Shown here: one piece after another, positions 17,623-26,877 of the stretch
Layout: each line of letters begins with the position of its first letter
Position numbering within the stretch: the stretch's first letter is position 1
Origin: Tessaracoccus defluvii
Lineage (GTDB): Bacteria; Actinomycetota; Actinomycetes; Propionibacteriales; Propionibacteriaceae
NCBI RefSeq assembly: GCF_014489575.1
Contig: NZ_CP060789.1
Span: 2,976,001 to 3,040,000 of the forward strand
Direction of reading: 5' to 3'
Length of the DNA: 64,000 bases
The notes under the pieces: model-generated
What the model was told of the DNA's origin: nothing
The model's input: the letters and a program-made list of their open reading frames with translations, nothing else
Databases searched by the model: none
Position numbers and translations under genes: made by a program

Positions 17623-18068
17623 GGGCGATCGCCGGTGCGGTAGAGGTCAGGACGGATCACGGCCCGATGGGCCCGGAGCCGACCTAACCCGAGGAGTTGC
17701 TCGGCCTGCCCGCTGCTGGCCATGCCCTTGAAGCGGCGGCCGGCGGTCACACGCAACGCCAGGATGGTCGCGGCGACCAGGGCGGCGATGAACAGTGAAC
17801 CCGCGATCACCCAGGCCACCTCCACGACGCCCCTGTCGCCGGCGGTCGCGAGGCCGGCGTGGAGATCGCCGGTGAGGATGCCCCAACTGCTCGTGACCAG
17901 CGCGGCGGAGGGGGGCCAGTGCCAGCCAGCCCCAACGGCGGCCAGGGTGAGGCTGCGGCCGGCTTGAACGGCCAGCAGAGCGAAGAGCGAGACGGCGGCC
18001 AGAATGCCGACGGCGGGTTCCCATGTCCAGGCATAGCCGTCCTCGTGCTGAGCTTCTGTCATACCCAT
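17619..18068 (-). CDS. Small membrane protein coupled to the VirD4-type ATPase
   Basis: 149 residues. I chose ATG 18068 (MGMTEAQ); ATG 18062 is equally possible, and the longer open frame upstream has no coding character. Two membrane segments are visible, about residues 20-42 and 95-117, with a basic C-terminus. Its stop overlaps the coupling-ATPase start in ATGA, so the two are translationally coupled. It may anchor the ATPase at the membrane; I do not recognise a named family. Confidence 0.7.
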   Translation of the reverse strand: MGMTEAQHEDGYAWTWEPAVGILAAVSLFALLAVQAGRSLTLAAVGAGWHWPPSAALVTSSWGILTGDLHAGLATAGDRGVVEVAWVIAGSLFIAALVAATILALRVTAGRRFKGMASSGQAEQLLGLGRLRAHRAVIRPDLYRTGDRP

Positions 18069-18133
18069 CACGAACCCCACCCCCGCAGAACTACAGCGTG
18101 AGGAGCAGGAAATTGGGCTGGCGACAGCAGCGC

Positions 18134-18171
18134 GGAAGCCCCCAGCGATGGGGGGTTCGCTGGAGGCTTCC
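18134..18171. repeat. 15-bp inverted repeat in the T4SS operon
   Basis: GGAAGCCCCCAGCGA at 18134-18148 pairs with 18157-18171 with a single mismatch across an 8-base G-rich loop. It lies in the 227-base gap between the lipoprotein gene and the small membrane-protein gene. No T-run follows on either strand. It could attenuate transcription of the last three genes of the operon. Confidence 0.5.
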
Positions 18172-18295
18172 GGCTTGATGGTGCCGATGGGGCCGGCACC
18201 TGTCTGGGTGGGTTCAGAGACGCCACCCGGTGACGGCATGAAGGGTATACCACCATCGGATCCTCGTCTCTGCTTGCTGTGGCAAGGGGCGGGGG

Positions 18296-18832
18296 TCAGG
18301 TGTGGATGGTGATGGCGATCCAGCCGTGGGTGCTGTCGGGGTCGTGGATGAGGGTGACGTCGACGGCTGTGCCGTTGTCGAGGCGGTGTCGGGTGGCGAT
18401 CTGCATCGGATCGGCCTCGATGACATGGACTGGGCCGTGCTGGGTGCCGGCGATGGGGGTGAAGCGGGGATCGTCGAAGCTGGCGATCAGTGCCTCTGCT
18501 GCCACACCCTCGAGGCGTTGTCGGCGCTGCTGCTGGTCGGCGGTCAACCACCCGACGACGAACTCCGTAGCCGCCGTGACCGCGGCCGCGATCTGGGCAT
18601 CCTCGGGCGAGTCGTGAGGATGCGCATCCATCGAGTGCAGGGTGGTGTTGAGTTCGTTGTCGCCGACCCACCCTTCCTCGGGTCCGCTCTCCCCCACTGA
18701 TGCGTGCGAGGTGACTGGCCGTGGAGCGGTCACGGGCGGGGTGGGGCTATGGCTTTGAGGTCCGCTGCAGGCGGCGAGGAGCGCGGCGAGCACGCTGGCG
18801 GTGAGAAGGCGGGCGGCTGGGTGTGGGGTCAT
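18296..18832 (-). CDS. Putative lipoprotein of the conjugation operon
   Basis: 178 residues with a signal peptide ending in lipobox LAAC, then a Pro/Thr/Ser-rich linker and a compact domain of about 110 residues (NTF2-like in pattern, ending WIAITIHT). It overlaps the M23 hydrolase gene by four bases, so the two are made together and probably meet at the cell surface. No specific function can be assigned. Confidence 0.75.
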   Translation of the reverse strand: MTPHPAARLLTASVLAALLAACSGPQSHSPTPPVTAPRPVTSHASVGESGPEEGWVGDNELNTTLHSMDAHPHDSPEDAQIAAAVTAATEFVVGWLTADQQQRRQRLEGVAAEALIASFDDPRFTPIAGTQHGPVHVIEADPMQIATRHRLDNGTAVDVTLIHDPDSTHGWIAITIHT

Positions 18833-20292
18833 GGGGTGAGTCCTCGGGTGCGGAACCAGTGATCAGGGTCGGTCCAGATACCGCCGACGCGGACCTCCAG
18901 GTGGAGGTGAGGGCCGGTGACGTTGCCGGTGGCTCCGACCTTGCCGATCACGGTGCCGGCGGTAACGCGTTGTCCGACGGTGACGTGGATGGCGGATTGG
19001 TGGGCGTAGTAGATGACGGTGCCATCGTCCGCTTCGAGGGTGGTCAGGTTGCCGTAGGCGCCGACGAAGCTGGTGCGCGCGATGGTGCCGTCGGTGACGG
19101 CTTTGATGGGGGTGCCTGTGGGGGCGGCGAAGTCGAGTCCGGTGTGAGCCTTCTTCCATCGGGGTCCGGTGTCGCCGAAGCGGGAGGTGAGGCGGTACTG
19201 GTCGACGGGCAGTAGGACCGCACCTGACCCGATGCTGGTGGTGCCGGTGCCTTGGGTGCCGTGGACGGAGATGTGGACGTGGTCGAGGTGCGCGGCCGAG
19301 GGGTCGGGGCCGGTGTAGCAAGAGGCGGTCTGGCCGCAGCGTCGCCAGCCTTCGTCGGCCCTAGCGGTGGACCAGAGGTGTTCTCGCCAGATGATGTAGG
19401 TGACGCCGAGCGCGGTGGCGTTGGTGCGGGCCCATTCCGCGATCTCCGTGCCCAGCGTGATGCCGGCTGGGGAGAGATAGTTGGGGATCATCACGTCGAC
19501 GGCGCGACCCGAACCGTGATCGCGGGGGTCGCCGGGCCGGACGCCGAGCAGCGATCGGATCTGCGCCCACTTCGCGTGGATGCAGCGCATCACACGCAGC
19601 GCGTCGGCGGTCTGACCCTGCTCCGACTGCATGCCGGTCGGTGCACAGTCCAGGCTCGGATCCATCGGTCCGCAGTTGGCGAGGCCGGCTGGTTGGCCGG
19701 CGAAGAGGGCGACGAGGGTTCGGGCGAGGCCTTCGTGCCGTGCGTAGGCGTCGGGGTAGGCCGACACCTGCACTGCCTGGGCAGCCTGGGCGACAGACAT
19801 GTCTTGCCAGCCGTGGATGTCGATGAGGCCGGGGATGTGCCAGCCGGTCAGGGTCGTGTGGCCAAGGTAGAAGGTGCGGGCTTGATAGGCGTCATCGGCC
19901 AAGATTTGGAGGTTCTCTTGCTGGGTGGTGCCGTCGGCGTACCACCCAACGAGGGAGCGTTGCTGGAACAACCCGACGTCACCATCCGCATTGGGGGTGC
20001 GGGAGGCGGGGTGGGCGCCGAGGATTGATTCCTGCATGGCGGTGGCGATCCCGACGACCGCGCCAGCTGGGCCGGCGCCGGTGTCGAGGGCCGTGGTGTA
20101 GATGAGAGCGGCACGGTTCATCTGTCCCGCATCCAACTCCACGCTGGCGGGGGTGTCGCCGGCCCAGCCTGCGCAGCTGGCGCTGATGGTCTGGCTCTGA
20201 ACCGGGGATCCGGTGAGGGCGCCGGCGAACACGAGGATCGGCGCCAACGGCACCGTGAGCGCCGCACCGATGACGACTAAGGCCTTCCACAT
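18829..20292 (-). CDS. Secreted cell-wall hydrolase with M23 peptidase domain
   Basis: 487 residues. An N-terminal membrane segment precedes a region of about 130 residues with muramidase-like features (AMQESILGAHPASR, DVGLFQQRS), a middle domain (DHGSGRAVDVMIPN ... HLDHVHISVHG) resembling conjugal ARB-type modules, and a C-terminal M23 domain with the zinc ligands HTGLDFAAPTG and TGPHLHLEV. The protein should cut peptidoglycan locally so that the conjugation channel can pass, like VirB1. It overlaps the VirB4-like gene by one base. Confidence 0.9.
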   Translation of the reverse strand: MWKALVVIGAALTVPLAPILVFAGALTGSPVQSQTISASCAGWAGDTPASVELDAGQMNRAALIYTTALDTGAGPAGAVVGIATAMQESILGAHPASRTPNADGDVGLFQQRSLVGWYADGTTQQENLQILADDAYQARTFYLGHTTLTGWHIPGLIDIHGWQDMSVAQAAQAVQVSAYPDAYARHEGLARTLVALFAGQPAGLANCGPMDPSLDCAPTGMQSEQGQTADALRVMRCIHAKWAQIRSLLGVRPGDPRDHGSGRAVDVMIPNYLSPAGITLGTEIAEWARTNATALGVTYIIWREHLWSTARADEGWRRCGQTASCYTGPDPSAAHLDHVHISVHGTQGTGTTSIGSGAVLLPVDQYRLTSRFGDTGPRWKKAHTGLDFAAPTGTPIKAVTDGTIARTSFVGAYGNLTTLEADDGTVIYYAHQSAIHVTVGQRVTAGTVIGKVGATGNVTGPHLHLEVRVGGIWTDPDHWFRTRGLTP

Positions 20293-21775
20293 CAGGTCTG
20301 CAGTCTCTGGTTGGTGTCGGTCAGGGGCAGTTCGAGGTCGGGGTGGAGGGTCAGTGCGACCTTGTGGAGGCGGGGACCCACGGCGATGAGGGCTCGGCCT
20401 TTGCCTCCCATGGCCCAGCCGCTGACAATGTCGCGGGCGACCGGCCCCAATTCGAGAAGCTCTTCTAGGTCGTCGGCGACCTCGGCGTCCTGCCCGAAGA
20501 GGACCTTGATGTCACCGAGGTGGAGGAGGTCCTTGGCGATCTGCTGCGCCTGCGACCCGGCATGCCCCGCACCCAGGTAGTCCGAGGGCTTGTGGGCGTT
20601 GGCGATCTCAATATCGCCATGCGACCTCGACAGCCGCAGATCGGCGTCGAAGCTGGAGACGGCGCCGGTACCGAGGCGCAGTTGGCGCCAGACTTCGTCG
20701 CGGACGTTGATCCGCCGCCGGCCGGAGACTTGGCGCATGGCGGTGCCCCAGGAGTTGAGACACATCAACGCCATCCCGACGGCGTCGTCACCCAACGGCA
20801 TCAACCTCGACAACGACAGGGATTGGATCGGCGCGTTCCAGTCGATGGTGACGGTGGTGGGGGCGTCGAAGATCCCGGCGAACACGCCGGAGATGAGCTG
20901 CGCCACCGCGTCCCGCAACAGGCGGGTGTCGTCGAGGAACGTGTGCCGGTCGGGGTAGCGGAGCTCGGCGATCATGCGGTCGCTGGGTGAGTGGAGTTGC
21001 TGCCACACCTGCGGAATCACAATCGGCCGCAACGCCCGGCTGTCCGAATCCGCGTGGGTGAGCTCGTGGAGGACGGCTTTGAGCACCTGTTCCTCCGTCG
21101 GCCCGACCGCGACCTTCCTGTCGCCCACACTCTGGGATCCGATCAGCGAGCGCAGGAGGACGAGCCAGCGTCCGAAGATGATCGCCGAACGACGCTCCTG
21201 CTCCTCCTTGTCGAGCTGGCCCCAGTTCGTGGCCAGCGGTCCGGGGTCGAGGGGGTTGAGGCGGGTGGGCATGCCGGGGCCTATGGCGAAGGGTTCGACG
21301 CCGAAGTGGCGGCACATCAGCTCGTACTCGTCCTTCGGGTCGCCCAGGATCAGGGCCTGGTAGCCGAAGGCGAACATGCGGTTGAGGAACGCTTTGACCC
21401 AGGCGGATTTCCCGCGGCCGGGTTTCCCGAACACGAAGATGTTGGGGTTGGTGACGGGGATGGCGTCGTTGAGGACCCAGCCGTGGGGGTCGACGTAGAA
21501 GGTGGCTCCGTTGCTCATGTCGGTGCCCATCGGGCCCCGGTCGGCGGCAACGGGCTGGCGGTGAGGAAGGGCCAGAACACGCCGGCCTGGTCGGAGGTCA
21601 TTCGGTATCGCTTGACCGCGGGTCGTGACGCCACCCACCCCGCCCCCCTGGCTGGCTTGCCGCGCCAGGGCGGGGCTGAGTTGAACTCCCGGACCGGCCG
21701 CGCCTCATCGGGCTGGGGTTTGGTGGGGAGTTCGTGGCCGAAGTCCGCGAGGAGTCGGTTGATACTGCGGGCCAT
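20292..21775 (-). CDS. VirB4-like conjugation ATPase (frameshifted in this sequence)
   Basis: The N-terminal 86 codons (from ATG 21775, MARSINRLLADFG) and the larger downstream frame read as one protein of about 494 residues if one base is added to the G-run at 21532-21534: PPTGA then joins MGTDMSNGATFYVDPHGW. Walker A is GKPGRGKSA and a DPKDEYELM follows. As written, the first frame stops at 21515 and the second could restart at ATG 21518 in an ATGA overlap, so a natural split cannot be excluded. It powers assembly of the T4SS and works with the adjoining SCO6880-family protein. Confidence 0.8.
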
Positions 21776-23280
21776 TACTGGTGTCCCGTGGTGAGGCTGA
21801 CCCCGAGGGGGAGGGTGGCGGTGACGAAGGCAAGGTCTTGGGACATGTCGAGGCGCTGCGGGGCCATGCCGCCGCGGCGGATCGCCGCATCCAGCCGGCG
21901 GCCGAACTCTGCCACCGGGGCAGTCCCGGGGATGGTGACGGAGCAGAGCGCGTAGGGGTGGCTCATGGTGGCGCCCATCGCGAGCTGCACCTCGACCCGG
22001 TCCAGTTTTGCCTGCCGGCGGTGGTCCTTGGCGCCGGTGCGGACCCCGAGCCGGTCCTTCAACCCTTGCCCGAGGCTCTGGCCAAACTCCTGTTGCGCCG
22101 CCTTCCGATCCGCGGCCGATTGCTTCTCGATCGGGAAAACTACCGCCACACTACGCCGCTCCACAGACTCGCTGGGTGCAAGGACGTGTCCCCAGCCGCC
22201 CATCGTCGCGCCACGCTCGGGCAGCTTCACCGTCGCAGTGACCGTCGCCCACGCATCATGCGCATAATGCCGCACGGCGGTGTACGCCTGGGACGGGCCG
22301 GCCAACGCCCACGGCACGGAAGCATTGACCGAAGCATCTGCGTTGGCGTCGTGGGCGGCGGCAACGAGGCCGGCGCGGTCGCCGGGGGCGAACCCCAACC
22401 GCACGACCTGCGCCAACTCTGGGGAGGTGAGCCAGGTGACATCGCGGGCGCCCATGGGGCCGGTGACTACTGCTCCGATCTCGGCCGCCAGGGACAGGAG
22501 GGTGTTCATCCGGCCATCGGTGGCGCCGCCCATGTGGCGCGCCTCTCTGCTGAGCCTGTTGTCGGGGATAACGAGGGTGATGAACGCTTCGGTGCGGACC
22601 CCGGCCTGGGACCAGCGCAGGTGCTCGATCTGCGTCGCCACGGACGTGACGGGGGCATCGGGGGTGAGGTTGGCGCGGAGCCACAGTTCCCGCTCGGTGC
22701 AGTCGTCGGGTGTGGTGCGCACCATCAGGTGGATCTCTGAGATCAGCTCGCCTCGGGCGGCGGTGTCCAGCAGTTCGGTGAGGCCGTCGGCGTACCGGTT
22801 GCACAGGGCGTCGGTGGCCATCGCGATCCCGTCGTGCTCGATTCGGGCAGTGATCGCCCACGTCCGCGCCGCGCGGTGCTTGATCACCGCGATCCGGCGC
22901 TGGGCCAGGCCGACCGGTGGGCCGTCGAACACTTCGACCCCGGTCAGCGCGCCGGGCATGTCCAGCTCGTTCAGGTCACGGAGAGTGCCGGTGGCGGCTT
23001 TCGACCGGAAGGTGAGCCAGCCGTTGAGGCCGGCGACGGCGAACGCGGCGGCGGTGGCGAGCCAGCCGACTGCCGGGCGGCCGCCGAGGGGGACGACGGT
23101 GAGGAACAGCAGCAGCAGCCACACCGGCACCCACATGAGCCCGGCTAGCCAGCGCTGCGAGCTGATCGCCATCCAGGCGGGGAACGTCGCGACCGACAGG
23201 AACAGCAGTTGGGGGACGGTCAGGCCCCAGATCACGCCGGCCTTCGGGGTGGTGAACGCGTCAAAGGTTCGTGCCGCCAC
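21775..23280 (-). CDS. SCO6880-family type IV secretion protein
   Basis: 501 residues. Two membrane segments near residues 20-60 and another near 75 form a PrgI-like N-terminus, followed by a long soluble region resembling the N-terminal part of VirB4 (TFDAFTTPKAGVIWGL; LRDLNELDMPGALTGVEVF). SCO6880 proteins are always found next to the VirB4-type ATPase in actinobacterial conjugative elements, as here with a one-base overlap. No Walker motif is present, consistent with the split of VirB4 functions between the two genes. Confidence 0.85.
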   Translation of the reverse strand: MAARTFDAFTTPKAGVIWGLTVPQLLFLSVATFPAWMAISSQRWLAGLMWVPVWLLLLFLTVVPLGGRPAVGWLATAAAFAVAGLNGWLTFRSKAATGTLRDLNELDMPGALTGVEVFDGPPVGLAQRRIAVIKHRAARTWAITARIEHDGIAMATDALCNRYADGLTELLDTAARGELISEIHLMVRTTPDDCTERELWLRANLTPDAPVTSVATQIEHLRWSQAGVRTEAFITLVIPDNRLSREARHMGGATDGRMNTLLSLAAEIGAVVTGPMGARDVTWLTSPELAQVVRLGFAPGDRAGLVAAAHDANADASVNASVPWALAGPSQAYTAVRHYAHDAWATVTATVKLPERGATMGGWGHVLAPSESVERRSVAVVFPIEKQSAADRKAAQQEFGQSLGQGLKDRLGVRTGAKDHRRQAKLDRVEVQLAMGATMSHPYALCSVTIPGTAPVAEFGRRLDAAIRRGGMAPQRLDMSQDLAFVTATLPLGVSLTTGHQ

Positions 23281-24735
23281 TGTGGTCCTCCGCTTCTCTC
23301 ACAGCCGCATGGGGCGGCGCCGCACGCTGCGGCTGGGTTGGTGTCGCGGCGCCGGGCTGCGCCGGACGAGACTGTGTCGGGGTGCGGCGGATGTCGCCGG
23401 CTGGGTCGTACGGATAAGACGGGTCCCCCGCCCCCATCCCGGCAGTGGTGTCGTTGACCAGTCCCGTGGCGCGGGCGCCGACCTGCTGGAACCCGTCGAC
23501 TAGCTTCTTCGCGCCGAGGATCACCCCCGCTGCCACCACTCCGACCGGCCCTGCCACCGCCCCCGCGCCAGCGGCAGCCCCAGTGGTGGCCGCACCTGCG
23601 GCCGCTCCCCCACCAGCAGCAGCACCACCCGCACCTGCTGCGGCCCCGCCAGCGGCTCCACCGGCTGCGCTCGCGCTGGCCCCCGATCCGGCGGGGCTGA
23701 GGCTAGAGCTGTGTGCCGCGGCGGCGCGGCTCACGGTGGCCGACTCGCCCGCACCAGCAACTCCACCACCGCCTCCGCCGCTAGTGCTGCGAGTCACGGC
23801 GGTGTGGGCGTGGCCGGCGGCCGAGGAGGCGCCGGTGGTGCTGGCCAGGCCGGCGCGGAACGAGGCGCCGCTGGTGGTGCCCGGATCCACGAACGCCAAC
23901 AACCGGAACAGGGCCACCGGGGAGAGAGCGGCCACGGCGATCATCACCACTGACGGCAGCGCCAAGGCGACGGCCTCCTGGGCGGAGTCCTCCATCCCCA
24001 GCGACACGCCGGTGGCGAGCTGGACACCCAACCCCAGCATCAGCGTCATCAACAGTGGGGCGATGGCGGCGGCGTGGAACCAGCGAAACGCCTTCCAAAA
24101 CCACGACTCAAACGGCTTGAACATAAGCCCGGCCGCGGCGATGGGGCGGTGGCGGCGATCACGATCAGCGACACCGCCCGGCCCAGCATCACCACCAGGT
24201 GCGCCAACGCGGCCAGCCACAGCACCAACCCCAGCAGCATGAGCACAGTGGCGGTGGTGCCGGTCATCACGCCTTCGGTGAAGTCCAGACCCGTCGGCTC
24301 CCACTCGGCCAGATCCGCTGTGCCCAGCAGTTGGATGCGCAGTGCCGTGTTGAGGCCCTCGACGGCAGTCACCAGCGCGGCGCCGTAGGTGTACCAGAGG
24401 GTGCACACCAGCACGAACTTCACCGCACCGAAGATCGCTCCGCCAAGGGAGAGGGCGTCTCGGCGGAGGACGGTGCCGACCAGCTGCACGATCAGCAGCA
24501 TCAGGGCCAGCGAGAGGCCGAGCCAGAGGGTGACACCGTAGACCGACCACAGTGCCGACGACCCGTCAGGGTTGAGGTTGGGGGTGAGGAACCAATCCCC
24601 GAGCTGCAGGATCGCGCGCATCACCCACAACCCAGCGCCCCACACCGCCAGGCAGATCGCCACCCACGCATCCACCACAATCTGACCACCGGCTGCGGCC
24701 AGGTCACCGAACATCTCCCCGATCTGCTCCCACAT
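23261..24735 (-). CDS. TrbL/VirB6-like conjugal membrane protein (frameshifted in this sequence)
   Basis: Two open frames join into one protein of about 490 residues when one base is added to the G-run at 24143-24146: SLIVIAATAP continues into IAAAGLMFKPFESWFWKAF. It has about six membrane segments in the first 280 residues and then a very Ala/Gly-rich flexible tail. This layout matches the TrbL/VirB6 channel protein of Gram-positive T4SS. It starts one base from the VirB8-like gene and overlaps the SCO6880 gene by 20 bases. Confidence 0.8.
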
Positions 24736-24736
24736 C

Positions 24737-25510
24737 TCAGGCGTCCCGCCACGAGAGCCAGTCAGCTTTGAGGGCGAGTTCGGTGCCCGGCCACGTCGAC
24801 GGCCCCGGCACCGGATGCGCTCCCTCCGCGATCACCCACCGGCCATCGATCCAGGTCATCCGTTCGCAGTGCCCGTAGGCCAGGCGGGCCTGGTCGCGGA
24901 ACGTGTAGGTGATCTCCACCAACACACACACCACATGCCAGTTGTCGCCGTCGGAGCCCTTCACCTGACCGGCCGACGGGATCACGGTCAGCGAGGCCCC
25001 CGGCTCCAGACCTGCCGGCATTTTCCCGGCTGTCAGGAAGGATTGGATCAATCCCAACACCGGCCACGACCCCGCTGAGCCCGTCGGGTCCTCGAACCAG
25101 GACTGCTGCACCCGCTGCGCATGGGCCAGGTCCATCGGCCCGAGGACTGAGACCAGGATCTCCCCCAACTGCCCCACCGCGCCCTCCGGCGTCTTCGGGT
25201 AGCCGGTCGGGATGCCTTCCGCACCGATCTGGCCCACCAGGGGGATGTCGATCGTCGGCAGCTGACCGAGGGCAGGGGTGCCGCCCGCCGCATCCGACCG
25301 CGACACCGCCAGCATCGGGGCAGCCGCGATCTCATCGCGCACCGAGACCTCGCCAGCCGGCAGCGAGTCGACGAGCTGATCCGTCGCGCGGGTGGTTGGG
25401 TCATCGACGACGGCGAAGTAGACGGCGAACCCCAGGCCGGAGAGCAGTACCAACGCCACCAACGTGACGCTGGCCAGCAGGGTCAGGTGCGCGCGATCGG
25501 TTCTGATCAT
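24737..25510 (-). CDS. VirB8/TcpC-like conjugal transfer protein
   Basis: 257 residues. A short cytoplasmic start, one membrane segment (about residues 11-33) and a soluble extracellular domain with NTF2-like pattern suggest a VirB8/TcpC relative, which scaffolds the T4SS at the membrane. The position between the TrbL-like gene and a small membrane protein fits. The family assignment rests on architecture and context. The longer open frame upstream of ATG 25510 overlaps the previous gene and is not used. Confidence 0.65.
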   Translation of the reverse strand: MIRTDRAHLTLLASVTLVALVLLSGLGFAVYFAVVDDPTTRATDQLVDSLPAGEVSVRDEIAAAPMLAVSRSDAAGGTPALGQLPTIDIPLVGQIGAEGIPTGYPKTPEGAVGQLGEILVSVLGPMDLAHAQRVQQSWFEDPTGSAGSWPVLGLIQSFLTAGKMPAGLEPGASLTVIPSAGQVKGSDGDNWHVVCVLVEITYTFRDQARLAYGHCERMTWIDGRWVIAEGAHPVPGPSTWPGTELALKADWLSWRDA

Positions 25511-25512
25511 GA

Positions 25513-25845
25513 CTAGCGGGTGACGCAGCCGTCGCCGAGGAATCCCGACAGGATGCCCGGGATCACGAGATAGAGCAGGGCGGCGCCGAGGACGACGAAC
25601 ACCCCGATCAGGCCGCCCTTCGACACGTGCGGCATCGAGAACACCTTGCCCAGGATCACCGCCGCCACCGCGGCCAGGATGCCCGCGGGGAATGCCACCC
25701 ACACCAATGCCCAGGAGAACCAGCCCAGGAACTCATCCACCAGCACCTGCGCTCCCGCCGGGGCGACCGGGCACACCATCCCGCGCCCCTCCGCGGGCAA
25801 CATCCCACCCAGCGACACGGATTCGGCAACGAATTGAACGCTCAT
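25513..25845 (-). CDS. Small two-helix membrane protein, possible VirB2-like subunit
   Basis: 110 residues starting at ATG 25845, which overlaps the stop of the ParA-like gene in ATGA. Two membrane segments at about residues 42-66 and 78-102 are separated by a short basic loop (MPHVSKGG). Size and topology are like VirB2/TrbC pilin-type subunits, but no signal peptide cleavage motif is clear. The call is from topology and operon position only. Confidence 0.6.
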   Translation of the reverse strand: MSVQFVAESVSLGGMLPAEGRGMVCPVAPAGAQVLVDEFLGWFSWALVWVAFPAGILAAVAAVILGKVFSMPHVSKGGLIGVFVVLGAALLYLVIPGILSGFLGDGCVTR

Positions 25846-26587
25846 GACAGTTCCTTCACACGCGACGCGATGACGCCGGCCGCGGACTGCAGCCGACGCG
25901 GAAGCGGATCGACGGTGACCCCACCGACCCGAAGACTCGAACACTCCGGCACCAGCACCAGCCGCCCAGCCGCGGCCGAACGCCTGATAGACGGGCCCAG
26001 AACGCCACCGACAGGCTTCGGCAGCGAGCGCCCCGGCACCGCTGTGATCACCGGCACCACCTGAACCGACGACTTCAGCTGGTCCAGGCGCGCCTCGAGG
26101 CGCCGCACACTCGGCACCGAGCAAGCCGCCACTGCCACCAACACCCCCGGCCGGGTGCCGGCCAGGTCGTCTGGCCACAGTCCCAGGTCCATAACCGTGA
26201 GCCCGTCCGCCTCGGACGCGGCGAGCATCACCGCGTCCGAACTGGCGAGCCGTTGCAGCTGCACGCCGCCGCGAGAGCCGATGATCCAGCCCTGCCGAGT
26301 GCCGAGTTCGACCGACGACGCGGCCGCCAACCCTGACAGGCCAGGAGCACTGAACTCCACCAGGCGTGACGCACCGAGCGCCTCAGCGACAGCCAACGCC
26401 ACCACCGTCGCGCCGACGCCACCAGCCACGCCGACCACCGCCACCACCGCGGGGGCAGCGTTGATGTCGCTGCCCTGTCAGCCGGGATGGTCGCCGCCGG
26501 CTCGCTGCCGGTGGTGGTGAAGGTGCCCTCCTGGAGGGCCGCGTACGCGGCGCGAAGTTCGGCTAGGGAGAAGCCGGTGACTGTCAC
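25842..26587 (-). CDS. ParA/MinD-like protein of the T4SS operon (frameshifted in this sequence)
   Basis: GTG 26587 begins MTVTGFSLAELRAAYAALQEG; adding one base to the C-run at 26473-26475 links ADRG to SDINAAPAVVAVVGVAGGVG, giving about 247 residues in one frame. The GVAGGVGATVVALA stretch is a deviant P-loop of the ParA/CpaE type but lacks the usual Lys of KGGVGKT, so ATP hydrolysis is doubtful. It may be a partner of the T4SS ATPases or a degenerate localisation factor. The start overlaps the stop of the 55-residue gene in GTGA. Confidence 0.65.
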
Positions 26588-26751
26588 TTGCGCTCCAAGG
26601 CCGACTTCAGGCGAGCCGGGGGAATCTCCAAAAGGCGCCGACGCGCATCCAGCGCTTGCCGCAGCCGCTGGGACCAGAACACCAGCTGATCACAGGCCTC
26701 AGCCTCGCCCTTCGCCACAACAATGAGCTGCTGCGTCTCTTCATCCGGCAT
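26584..26751 (-). CDS. 55-residue helical protein at the head of the T4SS genes
   Basis: ATG 26751 (MPDEETQQLIVVAKGEAEA) to TGA at 26584. GGAAGG upstream offers a ribosome site, and the stop overlaps the next start in GTGA, so translation is coupled. The product is charged, soluble and predicted wholly helical, possibly a coiled coil. No family is recognised. The reading frame fits the codon pattern of its neighbours, which is the main reason to believe in it. Confidence 0.6.
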   Translation of the reverse strand: MPDEETQQLIVVAKGEAEACDQLVFWSQRLRQALDARRRLLEIPPARLKSALERK

Positions 26752-26877
26752 GACCGCCACATCCTTCCGACCGTCCTGTCACCCAAGAACCCGCACCCAC
26801 ACCCGCCAGCGCGTCGACACACTCGGGCACCCTGGAACTCGGCGCTTGATGAATCCGTTTGTGTCGTCGGTGGCGGA

